Assembly (NCBI RefSeq): GCF_037076345.1
Contig: NZ_AP024702.1
Location: 806,001-870,000 of the forward strand
Source of the DNA: Haloferula helveola
GTDB lineage: Bacteria > Verrucomicrobiota > Verrucomicrobiia > Verrucomicrobiales > Akkermansiaceae
Length of the DNA: 64,000 nucleotides
Reading direction: 5' to 3'
In this document: positions 16,660 to 25,019 of the stretch, piece after piece
How the letters are laid out: each line of letters opens with the position of its first letter
Numbering within the stretch: position 1 is the stretch's first letter
Made by a program: the position numbers and the translations under genes
Notes under the pieces: model-generated
Told to the model about the DNA's origin: nothing
Database searches by the model: none
What the model saw: only the letters and a program-made list of their open reading frames with translations

Positions 16660-16677
16660 GTCCCGGCGAACCGGGAC
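16660..16677 (-). promoter_or_regulatory. UUCG-tetraloop hairpin between rplK and rplA
   Basis: On the minus-strand transcript GUCCCGG-UUCG-CCGGGAC forms a 7-bp stem closed by a UUCG tetraloop, 9 nt after the rplK stop. It is very stable and not followed by U residues. It may protect the rplK end or be an RNA-processing or L1-related feature; no L1-binding consensus could be verified. Confidence 0.5.
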
Positions 16678-16686
16678 GGAAAGGGA

Positions 16687-17115
16687 TTACATGCCTTCGA
16701 TTTCGAGACCCATCTGGCGGGCGGTGCCGGCAAGAATGCGGGCGGCTGCCTCCGGGTCGTTGGTGTTGAGATCGGGCATCTTGGTTTCGACGACCTCCAT
16801 CAGCTTGGCCTTGGATATCTTGCCGATCTTCTTCTTGTTCGGCTCACCCGAACCCGACGCGATACCCGCGGCCTTCTTCAGAAGGTTGGCTGCAGGCGGC
16901 TTCTTGGTGATGAAGGTGAAGCTCTTGTCCTTGTAGACGGAGATCACGCACGGCAGCACCTCACCGGCCTGGGCCTGGGTGGCGGCGTTGAACTCCTTGC
17001 AGAAGCCCATGATGTTGACACCGGCCTGACCGAGGGCGGGACCGACGGGCGGGGACGGATTGGCGCCTCCAGCCGGGATCTGGAGCTTGATGACGTTGAC
17101 GATTTCCTTGGCCAT
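16687..17115 (-). CDS. rplK: Ribosomal protein uL11
   Basis: A 142-aa L11 protein of the GTPase-associated centre. The N-terminal [11 protein letters not shown] block ([20 protein letters not shown], residues 18-37) and the [18 protein letters not shown] linker (about 69-86) are diagnostic. The C-terminal rRNA-binding domain ends with [18 protein letters not shown]. Length is standard. It follows nusG after 42 bp, within the classic nusG-rplKAJL order. Confidence 0.98.
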   Translation of the reverse strand: MAKEIVNVIKLQIPAGGANPSPPVGPALGQAGVNIMGFCKEFNAATQAQAGEVLPCVISVYKDKSFTFITKKPPAANLLKKAAGIASGSGEPNKKKIGKISKAKLMEVVETKMPDLNTNDPEAAARILAGTARQMGLEIEGM

Positions 17116-17157
17116 GATGCTGAGGTGTTACGGTGGTGGTTTTGAAAACGGGGCGCT

Positions 17158-17727
17158 TCAGGCGCGCTCGACCTGCCAGTATTCGAGTTCGACCGGCGTC
17201 GCTCGGCCGAAAATGGTGACCGAGACGCGCAGCTTGCCCTTTTCGGGGTCGATCTCCTCGACCACGCCGTTCTGGCTCTCGAACGGGCCGTCGGCGACCT
17301 TGACGGTATCGCCGACCTCGAAGCTGATCGCGGGACGGACGCTCTCCTCGCGCTCCTTGATCTGCGAAAGCATCGCGTCGACCTCGCGCTGGCGCATCGG
17401 GATCGGACGGTCCTTGGTGCCGGCGAAGCCGATCACGCCTTCCATCTCCTTGATGAAGTACCAGGTCTTCTCGACGAGCTGGTTGTCCTCCGTCAGGAGG
17501 TTCATGTTGACGATGATGTAGCCGGGGAAGAATTTCTTCTTCGTCTCCGTCTTCTTGCCGCGACGGATTTCGGAAACCATTTCCATCGGGACCAGCACTT
17601 CGAAGATGCAGTCGCCGAGCTCTTCGGCTTCGGCTTGGCGCAAAATGCGGTCGCGCACCCTCCCCTCCTGACCGGAGAGGACGTGAACGACATACCACTG
17701 CTTCTCTGCTGGAGGAATGACGGGCAT
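17158..17727 (-). CDS. nusG: Transcription termination/antitermination factor NusG
   Basis: A 189-aa NusG. The NGN domain begins with QWYVVHVLSGQEGRVRDRI (about residues 9-27) and contains the FPGYIIVNM beta-strand. The C-terminal KOW domain is complete (FEVGDTVKVADGPFESQNG, then EIDPEKGKLRVSVTIFGR). It binds RNA polymerase, links it to Rho or to the leading ribosome, and is co-transcribed with secE (36-bp gap). Confidence 0.97.
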   Translation of the reverse strand: MPVIPPAEKQWYVVHVLSGQEGRVRDRILRQAEAEELGDCIFEVLVPMEMVSEIRRGKKTETKKKFFPGYIIVNMNLLTEDNQLVEKTWYFIKEMEGVIGFAGTKDRPIPMRQREVDAMLSQIKEREESVRPAISFEVGDTVKVADGPFESQNGVVEEIDPEKGKLRVSVTIFGRATPVELEYWQVERA

Positions 17728-17763
17728 GAGTTTGAAAAATGGCTGTCTCTTCAGACCGGCGGC

Positions 17764-17994
17764 TTACTTGCTGCCGAGGCTGGTGAGGAAGAAAATGACG
17801 TTGGTGTGGATGATGTCCCAAAGGGCCACGAATCCGGCGAGCAGGATGGTGGCGATGAGTACGACCACGGTCGAATCAACGAGCTCCCTGTATTTCTTGA
17901 AGCCCTTGATCTTCGGATCGGACTCCCAGGGCCAGTTGGCCTTGCGGAGCTCACCTTTCACTTCACCGATGAAGCGGGATACTTTCGCGAACAT
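17764..17994 (-). CDS. secE: Preprotein translocase subunit SecE
   Basis: A 76-aa single-spanning SecE. A cytoplasmic amphipathic helix (FIGEVKGELRKANWPWESD, residues 7-25) precedes one transmembrane segment (about 42-68, STVVVLIATILLAGFVALWD). This is the short form found in most bacteria outside Enterobacteria. It is the essential clamp subunit of SecYEG. It sits 38 bp downstream of tRNA-Trp. Confidence 0.95.
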   Translation of the reverse strand: MFAKVSRFIGEVKGELRKANWPWESDPKIKGFKKYRELVDSTVVVLIATILLAGFVALWDIIHTNVIFFLTSLGSK

Positions 17995-18032
17995 TTGAGG
18001 TCGTTGGGACGTTAAGGCGTTTCAGGAGGAAG

Positions 18033-18108
18033 TGGCACGGCAGGAGGGACTCGAACCCGCAACCCTCGGTTTTGGAGACCGATGCTCTACCAATTGAGCT
18101 ACTGCCGT
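18033..18108 (-). tRNA. trpT: tRNA-Trp (CCA anticodon)
   Basis: A 76-nt cloverleaf with encoded 3' CCA. Acceptor stem ACGGCAG/CTGCCGT, D-arm GCTC-AATTGGTA-GAGC, anticodon stem TCGGT/ACCGA around loop CTCCAAA (anticodon CCA) and T-loop TTCGAGT. One C-U mismatch is seen in the T stem. It lies between tuf and secE, where many bacteria also carry tRNA-Trp. Confidence 0.97.
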
Positions 18109-18133
18109 CTTGCTTCCCGGTTGAGGCGATGGC

Positions 18134-18167
18134 GGGGCACCCCGGAAACGAATTCCCAAGGTGCCCC
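18134..18167 (-). promoter_or_regulatory. Hairpin between tuf and tRNA-Trp
   Basis: Arms GGGGCACC (18134-18141) and GGTGCCCC (18160-18167) pair over 8 bp with an 18-nt loop that can extend the stem by a few more pairs. There is no T-run. Its position just before the tRNA suggests a processing or partial termination site rather than a full terminator. Confidence 0.45.
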
Positions 18168-18228
18168 GAAAGTAAGACCAGGTCCTTTGCCGCCGGGCGG
18201 ACCGGCAACTTGGGGTCCTGACCGGTGA

Positions 18229-19413
18229 TTAGTCAAGGATATCGCCCACGCGGCCCGCACCAACGGTGCGGCCACCTTCGCGGATCGCGAAGCGCATGGT
18301 CTTCTCCATGGCGATCGGAGTGATCAGTTCGACCTCGAGGCTGACGTTGTCACCGGGCATGACCATCTCCACACCGTCGGGGAGCTTGATCGAACCGGTC
18401 ACGTCGGTCGTGCGGAAGTAGAACTGCGGACGATAGTTCGAGAAGAACGGGGTGTGGCGGCCGCCTTCGTCCTTGGACAGGACGTAGATCTCGGCGGTGA
18501 ACTTCTTGTGAGGAGTCACCGAACCGGGCTTGGCGATCACCTGACCGCGCTCGACGTCGGTCTTCTTGAGACCACGGATGAGCAGGCCGACATTGTCACC
18601 CGCGCGACCCTCGTCGAGGAGCTTGCGGAACATTTCGATGTCGGTGACGGTGGTCTTCTGCGTGTCGCGGATGCCGACGATCTCGACTTCCTCCATCTTC
18701 TTGATGATGCCACGCTCGACACGGCCGGTGCAGACGGTGCCGCGACCTTCGATCGAGAACACGTCCTCGATGGGCATGAGGAAAGGCTGGTCGATCGGAC
18801 GCTCCGGCTCCGGAATGTAGGAATCGACCGCTTCCATCAGCTTGAGGATGTTGGCCTTGTGGTCGGCGTCGCCTTCGAGAGCCTTGAGTGCCGAACCCTT
18901 GACGATCGGAATGTCGTCGCCCGGGAATTCGTAGGTCGAGAGGAGGTCACGGACTTCCATCTCAACGAGTTCGAGGAGCTCCTCGTCGTCGACCATGTCG
19001 ACCTTGTTGAGGAAGACCACGAGAGCCGGGACACCCACCTGACGGGCGAGCAGGATGTGCTCACGGGTCTGGGGCATCGGGCCGTCCGCGGCGGAAACCA
19101 CGAGGATACCACCGTCCATCTGGGCGGCGCCGGTGATCATGTTCTTCACGTAGTCGGCGTGGCCGGGGCAGTCGACGTGCGCGTAGTGACGGTTTTCGGT
19201 CTCATACTCGACGTGTGCGGTCGAGATGGTGATTCCGCGCTCACGTTCTTCCGGTGCACCGTCGATTTCGTCGTACGCCTTGGCGACGGCTCCACCCGTT
19301 TCGGCGAGGGTGTTCGTGATTGCTGCGGTGAGGGTGGTCTTGCCGTGGTCAACGTGACCGATGGTCCCGACGTTGACGTGGGGCTTGTTCCGCGTGAATG
19401 CTTCTTTGGCCAT
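18229..19413 (-). CDS. tuf: Elongation factor Tu
   Basis: A 394-aa EF-Tu that delivers aminoacyl-tRNA to the ribosome. The P-loop [10 protein letters not shown] (residues 19-28), the switch [10 protein letters not shown] (about 81-88), NKVD (about 136-139) and the domain 2/3 kirromycin-region segments GGRHTPFF and [14 protein letters not shown] are all intact. It starts at the ATG just before [11 protein letters not shown]. It is flanked by tRNA-Thr upstream and tRNA-Trp downstream, as in tufB loci. Confidence 0.98.
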   Translation of the reverse strand: MAKEAFTRNKPHVNVGTIGHVDHGKTTLTAAITNTLAETGGAVAKAYDEIDGAPEERERGITISTAHVEYETENRHYAHVDCPGHADYVKNMITGAAQMDGGILVVSAADGPMPQTREHILLARQVGVPALVVFLNKVDMVDDEELLELVEMEVRDLLSTYEFPGDDIPIVKGSALKALEGDADHKANILKLMEAVDSYIPEPERPIDQPFLMPIEDVFSIEGRGTVCTGRVERGIIKKMEEVEIVGIRDTQKTTVTDIEMFRKLLDEGRAGDNVGLLIRGLKKTDVERGQVIAKPGSVTPHKKFTAEIYVLSKDEGGRHTPFFSNYRPQFYFRTTDVTGSIKLPDGVEMVMPGDNVSLEVELITPIAMEKTMRFAIREGGRTVGAGRVGDILD

Positions 19414-19453
19414 AATGGATGATGATTCGGACTGCTGGTCTTGGATGCACCGA

Positions 19454-19528
19454 TGGAGCTTGTGGGGGGAATTGAACCCCCGACCTCACCCTTACCAAGG
19501 GTGTGCTCTACCCCTGAGCTACACAAGC
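19454..19528 (-). tRNA. thrT: tRNA-Thr (GGT anticodon)
   Basis: A 75-nt cloverleaf with encoded 3' CCA. Acceptor GCTTGTG/CACAAGC, D-arm GCTC...GAGC, anticodon stem CACCC/GGGTG around loop TTGGTAA (anticodon GGT), T-loop TTCAATT closed by GGGGG/CCCCC. It is the first gene after the operon promoter, 40 bp before tuf. Confidence 0.97.
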
Positions 19529-19629
19529 CTTCGGCTATGATGCGAAACCCGGTTGACCGTCCTTCCGCCTGACTGGCCGAATCCGGCGACGTCAGGGTTC
19601 CGTGGCAGCCCCCCGGGAAAAGCGGGCGG

Positions 19630-19657
19630 ACGTTAACAAAGCCGACCACCCTGTCAA
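19630..19657 (-). promoter_or_regulatory. Candidate sigma-70 promoter of the tRNA-Thr/tuf operon
   Basis: On the minus strand a perfect -35 box TTGACA (19652-19657) is followed after 16 bp by TAACGT (19630-19635). An AT-rich tract including eight T residues lies directly upstream and resembles an UP element. The start of transcription would fall near 19623, about 95 nt before the mature tRNA-Thr. This is the only strong promoter-like signal between ymdB and the operon. Confidence 0.65.
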
Positions 19658-19673
19658 AAAAAATATCGGAGGA

Positions 19674-19712
19674 AAGGCTTTTTCTCGGGAAGCCTTGATT
19701 TTCGGGGCTTCC
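19674..19712 (-). terminator. Overlapping hairpins after the YmdB-like gene
   Basis: Read on the minus strand, GGAAGCC (19706-19712) can pair with GGCTTCC (19688-19694). The overlapping AAGGCTT (19690-19696) can instead pair with AAGCCTT (19674-19680), so the two stems exclude each other. A run of eight T residues follows about 10 nt later. This is probably a termination region for the phosphoesterase gene just upstream of the tRNA-Thr/tuf promoter; the T-run is further away than ideal. Confidence 0.4.
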
Positions 19713-19754
19713 AGCGGGTTCTGAGCCGACTTTCGACCCCTCTCCGCGCGGGGC

Positions 19755-20567
19755 TCAACCCTCGTCCTCCGAAGCGTCGATCCGACGTGAAAACCGTTCG
19801 ATGCGAAGGCACCTTCCGCTCTCGGGATCAAGGTCCGCCACGAGGCCACAAAGACGCACCGGTCCCTTGGCCACGGGAAAGCGGGTGGGCATGCCCGTCC
19901 GGAACCGCCAAACCACGGATTCGGCGGCCCGTCCGAGCACCGAATTCTCAGGCCCGCACATCCCGGCGTCGGTCAGGCAGCCCGTGCCGCCGGCAAGAAT
20001 CCTGTCGTCCGCGGTCTGGACGTGGGTGTGGGTGCCCGCGACCACCGACGCCTTGCCGTCGAGCGCATACCCCAGCGCGATCTTCTCGCTGGTGGTCTCG
20101 GCGTGGAAGTCGACGAAGATCATCCGGATCCCCTTTTCCCTGAGTCGCTCGATTTCCTGCTCCAGCAGGAGGAACGGATTCTCGAGCGGAGGCTGGATGA
20201 AGGTCCGGCCCTGACCCTGCAGGACCGCCACTGGCCCTTTGGGCGTCTCCAGCACGACCGAACCCGCGCCGGGAGTCCCTTCCGGGTAGTTGATCGGGCG
20301 CAACAGTCGGGGTTCGGTGGGAAAGTAATCGACAATTTCCTGCTGATCCCAGACATGATCGCCGGTGGTGATGACGGCGGCTCCGGCGCGAAGCAGATCG
20401 ATCGCGATTTTCGGAGTAATACCCCGGCCACCGGCCGCGTTCTCGCCGTTGACGACGATGAAATCGAGACCGAGTTCTTTCTTGAGTGACGGCAATTCGC
20501 CGATCACCGCCCGTCTTCCCGGCTCCCCGACCACGTCCCCGAGGAAAAGCATTCGCAAGGCATCCAT
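19755..20567 (-). CDS. YmdB-type metallophosphoesterase (TIGR00282 family)
   Basis: A 270-aa calcineurin-like phosphoesterase of the YmdB/TIGR00282 family, whose B. subtilis member hydrolyses 2',3'- and 3',5'-cyclic nucleotides. The metal-binding motifs appear in order: GDVVG (residues 10-14), NGENAAGG (about 38-45), TGDHVWD (about 66-72), DFHAETTSEK (about 150-159) and GTHTHVQTAD (about 176-185). ATG 20567 was chosen because AAGGA lies about 9 nt upstream on the minus strand; an in-frame start at 20612 would add 15 residues without such support. Divergent from the amidase gene with 56 bp between. Confidence 0.88.
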   Translation of the reverse strand: MDALRMLFLGDVVGEPGRRAVIGELPSLKKELGLDFIVVNGENAAGGRGITPKIAIDLLRAGAAVITTGDHVWDQQEIVDYFPTEPRLLRPINYPEGTPGAGSVVLETPKGPVAVLQGQGRTFIQPPLENPFLLLEQEIERLREKGIRMIFVDFHAETTSEKIALGYALDGKASVVAGTHTHVQTADDRILAGGTGCLTDAGMCGPENSVLGRAAESVVWRFRTGMPTRFPVAKGPVRLCGLVADLDPESGRCLRIERFSRRIDASEDEG

Positions 20568-20623
20568 GATGTGCTGTTCCTTCATCGCAGCCGCCCACTC
20601 CCCGGCAGCCAAGTAAATTCCCG

Positions 20624-21964
20624 ATGAAGGCCGCCCGTTCCATCGTCCCGCTCCTGCTGGTGGGGATCATCGCCATCGGGGCAGGCATTTGGTTCTGGCT
20701 CGAATCCTCGGGGGAAAAGGAGGATCCCGCAAAGCAACCCGAGCTGCCCGCACCCGCAGCCGGCCAGCCCGAGCCGAAGGGGGGAACCACTCCGACCCCA
20801 CCGGTGCCGCCAAAGCGCCCGCCGCTCTCCGATCTGGCGGAGGTTCCCGATTGGAACGAACTCAACCGATGGCAGTCGACCGTGACCCGATCCGAGTTCA
20901 CCAGCATGCTTCAGGAGGTATTCACCGTTTCGCCGGCTTGGCGGCAGTGGTTCCATATCGGCGAGTCGGACGTGCTCATCGAAACCGGCGTACCCGACGA
21001 GCGGTTCCGACTGCGGTTCGCCAAACCGGGTCTCGCATCCGAGAATCCGCGCGATTGGAGAGCGGCAGCCGAGTTGGGCCCGGCACCACCCGGGCTTCCG
21101 CTCGACGGGCTGAGGATCGCGATCGATCCCGGTCACATCGGTGGCCCTTGGGCGAAGATCGAGGAACGCTGGTTCCAGATCGACAGCGAGATTCCTGTGA
21201 AGGAAGGAGACCTCACCCTGCTGGTGGCCCAACTCCTCAAACCCCGTCTGGAAGCCCTTGGGGCGGAGGTCGAGCTCGTCAGGGAAAGCACCGAACCGGT
21301 CACCGACTACCGGCCCGAGACCCTGATGGAAAAGGCGCGGGAAATGCAGCCCGACACCCCCCGCCAGCTCGCCGAGCGACTTTTCTACCGGACAGCCGAA
21401 ATCCGGGCCCGTGCTGACCTGGTGAACCGCCGGCTGCGCCCCGACCTCGTCCTTTGCCTGCACTTCAATGCCGAGGGATGGGGAAACCCGGCCAAGCCGA
21501 CTCTGGTCAACCGCCACCACCTCCATCTGCTTCTCAACGGCGCCTACACCGACGACGAAGTCGGCCTCGCCGACCAGCGCTACCAGATCGTGCGGAAGAT
21601 CGTTGAAAAGATCCACCCGGAGGAAACCGCAGTGGCGAAGTCGGTCGCGAGCCGTTTCGTCGAAGCGAGCAAGCTTCCTCCCTACCTCTACGAAATCGAC
21701 TCGCGCCGCGCGGTGAACATCGACGGCAATCCCTACCTCTGGGCACGCAACCTCCTCGCCAACCGCCTCTACAACCGTCCGGTCGTTTTCCTCGAGCCCT
21801 ACGTGATGAATTCGAAGGCCGACTACGCCCGGATTCAGGCCGGTGACTTCGAGGGCCGGCGGCCCGTGGCAGGGAAGCCCCAACCATCCATCTTCCGCGA
21901 ATACGCCGATGCCGTCGCGGGCGGTCTGGCCGACTACTATCGCGACGCCCGGCCGGCCGGATAA
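20624..21964 (+). CDS. Membrane-anchored N-acetylmuramoyl-L-alanine amidase
   Basis: A 446-aa Amidase_3-type zinc amidase that cleaves the MurNAc-L-Ala bond of peptidoglycan. An uncleaved-looking N-terminal anchor (residues 7-27) is followed by a Pro-rich linker (about 35-70) that would span the periplasm. The catalytic domain starts at RIAIDPGHIGG (about 165) with zinc ligand His. The second ligand is probably the Glu in VKEGDLT. A third His is in CLHFNAEGW, and the catalytic Glu is in FLEPYVMN. The active site therefore looks complete. A domain of about 90 residues between linker and catalytic core is unassigned. Confidence 0.85.
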   Translation: MKAARSIVPLLLVGIIAIGAGIWFWLESSGEKEDPAKQPELPAPAAGQPEPKGGTTPTPPVPPKRPPLSDLAEVPDWNELNRWQSTVTRSEFTSMLQEVFTVSPAWRQWFHIGESDVLIETGVPDERFRLRFAKPGLASENPRDWRAAAELGPAPPGLPLDGLRIAIDPGHIGGPWAKIEERWFQIDSEIPVKEGDLTLLVAQLLKPRLEALGAEVELVRESTEPVTDYRPETLMEKAREMQPDTPRQLAERLFYRTAEIRARADLVNRRLRPDLVLCLHFNAEGWGNPAKPTLVNRHHLHLLLNGAYTDDEVGLADQRYQIVRKIVEKIHPEETAVAKSVASRFVEASKLPPYLYEIDSRRAVNIDGNPYLWARNLLANRLYNRPVVFLEPYVMNSKADYARIQAGDFEGRRPVAGKPQPSIFREYADAVAGGLADYYRDARPAG

Positions 21965-22010
21965 AAACCGCCGAAAGTCGCGGGAGCACGAAGCCGTTAA
22001 ATGGCCTACC

Positions 22011-23486
22011 ATGCTACGGACGATCCTCGCACTGGCGATCCTGCCACTTGCCGCAACCACGGCCCAAGACGGCGGCCAGCTCTACACCACCTACTGTTCG
22101 GCCTGCCACGCCCCGAATGGAGAAGGTGCCACCGGTGGTCAGTTTCCCCCGCTCGCGGGCAGCGAATGGGTCGAAGGTGATCCGGGTCGCTCGATCAGCA
22201 TCGTGCTCCACGGACTCGAAGGTGAGGTGGAGGTAGACGACAAGACCTACAACCTCCTCATGCCACCTCAGGGCGCGGTCCTACCCGATGACCAGATCGC
22301 GGCGATCCTGACCTACGTGCGCAGTTCGTGGGGAAACAAGGGAGGCAAGGTGGACGCCGCGATGGTGAAGAAGATCCGCGCCGCGACCGAGAAGCGCAAC
22401 AAGCCGTGGACGGCCAAAGAGCTGCTCAAGAAGTATCCGCTGCCGAAGAAGGAGCAGTATCTCCGCGATCTCACGACCAAGATCTACAAGGGCAGATGGA
22501 ACAAGTTCCCGGATTTCGATTCGTTGACGCCCGAGGCGGTCGAGGAGGAGCAGGACGGACTGATCTCCCTCGAGAAGATCAACCACAAGGACCACTACGG
22601 CGTTGTCTGGGAAGGTCAGCTCTACGCCCACAAGGATGGCGACTTCACCTTCGGTCTCGATTCCGATGACGAAGCCCGCCTGATCATGGGTGGCAAGGTG
22701 GTTGTCGAGATCAAGGGAGCCGGACCGATGGGCCGCGGCCGCGAGGGCCGGGTATTGCTCAAGAAGGGGGCCAACCCCTTCCGGCTCGAGTACCGCGAAA
22801 TCGAGGGTGTCGAAGGCATCAGCCTCTACTGGAAAGCCGGTGGCATGAAGATGAACTATCTCAGCAAGGAGAAGGCGAAGCAGAAGAACAACAAGAAGTG
22901 GCCGGACATTCCGATCACTCCCACAAGCGGCCATACCGCCACCTACCGCAACTTCATCGAAGGCACGACACCCCGCGCGATCGGCTTCGGTTTCCCGCAG
23001 GGCGTGAACCTCGCCTACAGCGCCGACCACCTTGCCCCGGAACTCGTCTGGACCGGAGCCTTCATGGACGGCGGGCGCCACTGGACGAACCGCGGCCAGG
23101 GCAACCAACCGCCCGCCGGCGAAAGCCTGCTGAAACTGACCGGCTCGCCCGCCTACTCGCGTCCAGGCCGTTTCCGCGGCTACAGCACGGATCCGGAGGG
23201 CAATCCGACCTTCGTCGTCACGGTCGACGGACTCACGATGCGTGATTCAATCAAAGGCGGGGACCGCATGCTGGTCCGCGCCATCTCCGCCGAAGGCTCA
23301 GGTACTCCGGTCGAACTGACGCTTGCCGAAAACCTGCCGATCGAGGCGGCTGGGAAAGGCGTCTGGACCGTCGCCGGGGCTCTCGAACTCAAGGTTGAGG
23401 GCGCCACGGCGGAACTCGCCGACAAGAAACTCGTCATCAAACTCTCCGCCGACCAGGCCGCCACCCTTACCTACTTGTGGAAATGA
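22011..23486 (+). CDS. Secreted cytochrome c fused to PA14-like domain
   Basis: A 491-aa secreted protein. A short signal peptide (to about residue 18) precedes a class I cytochrome c domain with CSACH near residues 29-33 and the distal-ligand region LLMPPQGAVL. A Lys-rich linker leads to a PA14-like beta-barrel (about residues 165-285, with HYGVVWEGQLYAHKDGDFTF and DSDDEARLIMGG) and a C-terminal beta-rich region. PA14 domains usually bind sugars or act as adhesion modules. Its stop overlaps the start of the next gene (ATGA), so the two are translationally coupled. Such pairs are common in PVC genomes; the substrate is unknown. ATG 22011 was chosen because the signal peptide starts there. Confidence 0.88.
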   Translation: MLRTILALAILPLAATTAQDGGQLYTTYCSACHAPNGEGATGGQFPPLAGSEWVEGDPGRSISIVLHGLEGEVEVDDKTYNLLMPPQGAVLPDDQIAAILTYVRSSWGNKGGKVDAAMVKKIRAATEKRNKPWTAKELLKKYPLPKKEQYLRDLTTKIYKGRWNKFPDFDSLTPEAVEEEQDGLISLEKINHKDHYGVVWEGQLYAHKDGDFTFGLDSDDEARLIMGGKVVVEIKGAGPMGRGREGRVLLKKGANPFRLEYREIEGVEGISLYWKAGGMKMNYLSKEKAKQKNNKKWPDIPITPTSGHTATYRNFIEGTTPRAIGFGFPQGVNLAYSADHLAPELVWTGAFMDGGRHWTNRGQGNQPPAGESLLKLTGSPAYSRPGRFRGYSTDPEGNPTFVVTVDGLTMRDSIKGGDRMLVRAISAEGSGTPVELTLAENLPIEAAGKGVWTVAGALELKVEGATAELADKKLVIKLSADQAATLTYLWK

Positions 23487-24955
23487 CACGTTCGCTCCCT
23501 ACTCTCCGAAATGCCGCCGCGGGCGCGCTGCTCTCATCTGTCGCAGCCGTCGGAACCTCATCGGCCCAGCAGCAGTCCGACTTCTACCTCCGCGAAGAGA
23601 TCCCCCTTCCGCCCGGAGAGGTGATGGAGGTCGGTTCGATCGCGCTGATGCCCGACCAAAAGGTCGCCGTCGCCACCCGTCGTGGCGACATCTGGATTTG
23701 CGAAGGCGCCTATGGATCCGACCTCTCGAAAGTCACCTGGAAGCGCTTCGCCCAGAACCTGCACGAACCGCTTGGCATGTTCTGGAAGGACGGCTCTCTG
23801 TGGCTGACCCAGCGCCCCGAAGTCACCCGCATCACGGACAGCGACGGTGACGGACTTGCTGACCGCTTCCAGACGATCAACTCCGACTGGGGCATCAACG
23901 GCGACTATCATGAGTATGCATTCGGCAGCACGCCGGACGACGAAGGCAACATCTGGGTCGTGCTTTGTCTAACCGGTTCGTTCCACGCCCGCTCCGACTG
24001 GCGCGGCTGGTGCGTGAGGGTCACCCCCGAGGGCGACATGATCCCGACCTGTTCGGGCATCCGTTCCCCCGGCGGCATCGGCTTCAATGCGGCGGGCGAC
24101 ACCTTCTACACCGACAACCAGGGTGTCTGGAACGGCTCTTCGTCGCTGAAGTGGCTGCGCCCCGGATCCTTCCAAGGGAACCCGACCGGCAACAAGTTCC
24201 ACAAGCTCGCCGACCTCCCCGCCCCACCGGACCCGAAGGACGGCTCACGCATCACCACCGAGCGTGAACGCTTTCCCGAGTTCGTGCCACCCGCCGTCGT
24301 GCTTCCGCACGGCAAGGTCGGGCAGTCGCCGACCGCGGTGATTACGGATGGAACCGAGGGCAAGTTCGGACCCTTCGCCGGCCAGGTCCTCGTCGGTGAG
24401 CAAACGCATTCGCAGGTTCAACGCGTCTGCCTCGAGAAAGTGAACGGCATCTATCAAGGCGCCGTGTTCCACTTCCTTGAAGGTTTCGAAGCCGGGATCG
24501 TCCCGATGCGTCTGGACGGAGACGGCACCCTGTTCGTCGGTGGCTCGAACCGCGGTTGGGCATCGCGCGGCAGCAAGCCATTCACCTTCGAACGGGCCCG
24601 CTGGAACGGGACCGTTCCCTTCGAGATGCACACCATGTTGGCGACCCCCGACGGTTTCACGCTGACCTTCACCGAGCCCGTCGATCCTTCCACCGCCGGC
24701 GACCCCGCTTCCTACTCGATGCAGGCGTGGACCTACATCTACCAGTCGAAATACGGATCGCCGGAAGTCGACCAGGCGACCCCGAAGATCACCGCTGCAA
24801 AGGTTTCGGGTGACGGCATGACGGTCGCCCTGACCGTTGACGGCCGCGTCAAGGGCCATGTCCACCAGCTCGATGCCAAAGGCGTGAAATCGAAGTCCGG
24901 ATCCAAGCTCTGGCATCCGACCGCTTGGTACACGCTGAACGAGATTCCGAACTGA
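23483..24955 (+). CDS. Secreted beta-propeller dehydrogenase-like protein (sorbosone/PQQ-dehydrogenase-like)
   Basis: A 490-aa protein with a cleavable signal peptide (to about residue 28, ending SSAQ). It has the beta-propeller pattern of PVC 'membrane-bound dehydrogenase' and L-sorbosone dehydrogenase-like proteins: repeated blades such as GSIALMPDQKVAVATRRGDI, LHEPLGMFWKDGSLWLTQ, ITDSDGDGLADRF and GIRSPGGIGFNAAGD. The C-terminal roughly 110 residues form a separate beta-sandwich-like region. It overlaps the cytochrome-PA14 gene by 4 nt, so a periplasmic pair in which the propeller oxidises a substrate and the cytochrome takes electrons is a reasonable inference. PQQ dependence is not demonstrable here. 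Confidence 0.82.
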   Translation: MTRSLPTLRNAAAGALLSSVAAVGTSSAQQQSDFYLREEIPLPPGEVMEVGSIALMPDQKVAVATRRGDIWICEGAYGSDLSKVTWKRFAQNLHEPLGMFWKDGSLWLTQRPEVTRITDSDGDGLADRFQTINSDWGINGDYHEYAFGSTPDDEGNIWVVLCLTGSFHARSDWRGWCVRVTPEGDMIPTCSGIRSPGGIGFNAAGDTFYTDNQGVWNGSSSLKWLRPGSFQGNPTGNKFHKLADLPAPPDPKDGSRITTERERFPEFVPPAVVLPHGKVGQSPTAVITDGTEGKFGPFAGQVLVGEQTHSQVQRVCLEKVNGIYQGAVFHFLEGFEAGIVPMRLDGDGTLFVGGSNRGWASRGSKPFTFERARWNGTVPFEMHTMLATPDGFTLTFTEPVDPSTAGDPASYSMQAWTYIYQSKYGSPEVDQATPKITAAKVSGDGMTVALTVDGRVKGHVHQLDAKGVKSKSGSKLWHPTAWYTLNEIPN

Positions 24956-24970
24956 GGAGACAAGATTTCA

Positions 24971-25019
24971 GTTTCAAGATGCCGAAGACGGGTGGACGCT
25001 GCCCAGGGCATCTTGAAAC
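24971..25019. repeat. Near-perfect inverted repeat overlapping the epimerase start
   Basis: GTTTCAAGATGCC (24971-24983) and GGCATCTTGAAAC (25007-25019) are exact reverse complements, 13 bp, separated by 23 nt. Imperfect pairing continues outward to about 24962 and 25027. The right arm lies inside the predicted first codons of the downstream gene. It could be a terminator-like hairpin, a translation-blocking stem or a small palindromic repeat. Confidence 0.6.

Noticed and set aside
20582-22060. Minus-strand frame of 492 codons opposite the amidase
   Set aside because: The plus strand holds a complete amidase with all catalytic motifs; the antisense frame is a codon-usage artefact.
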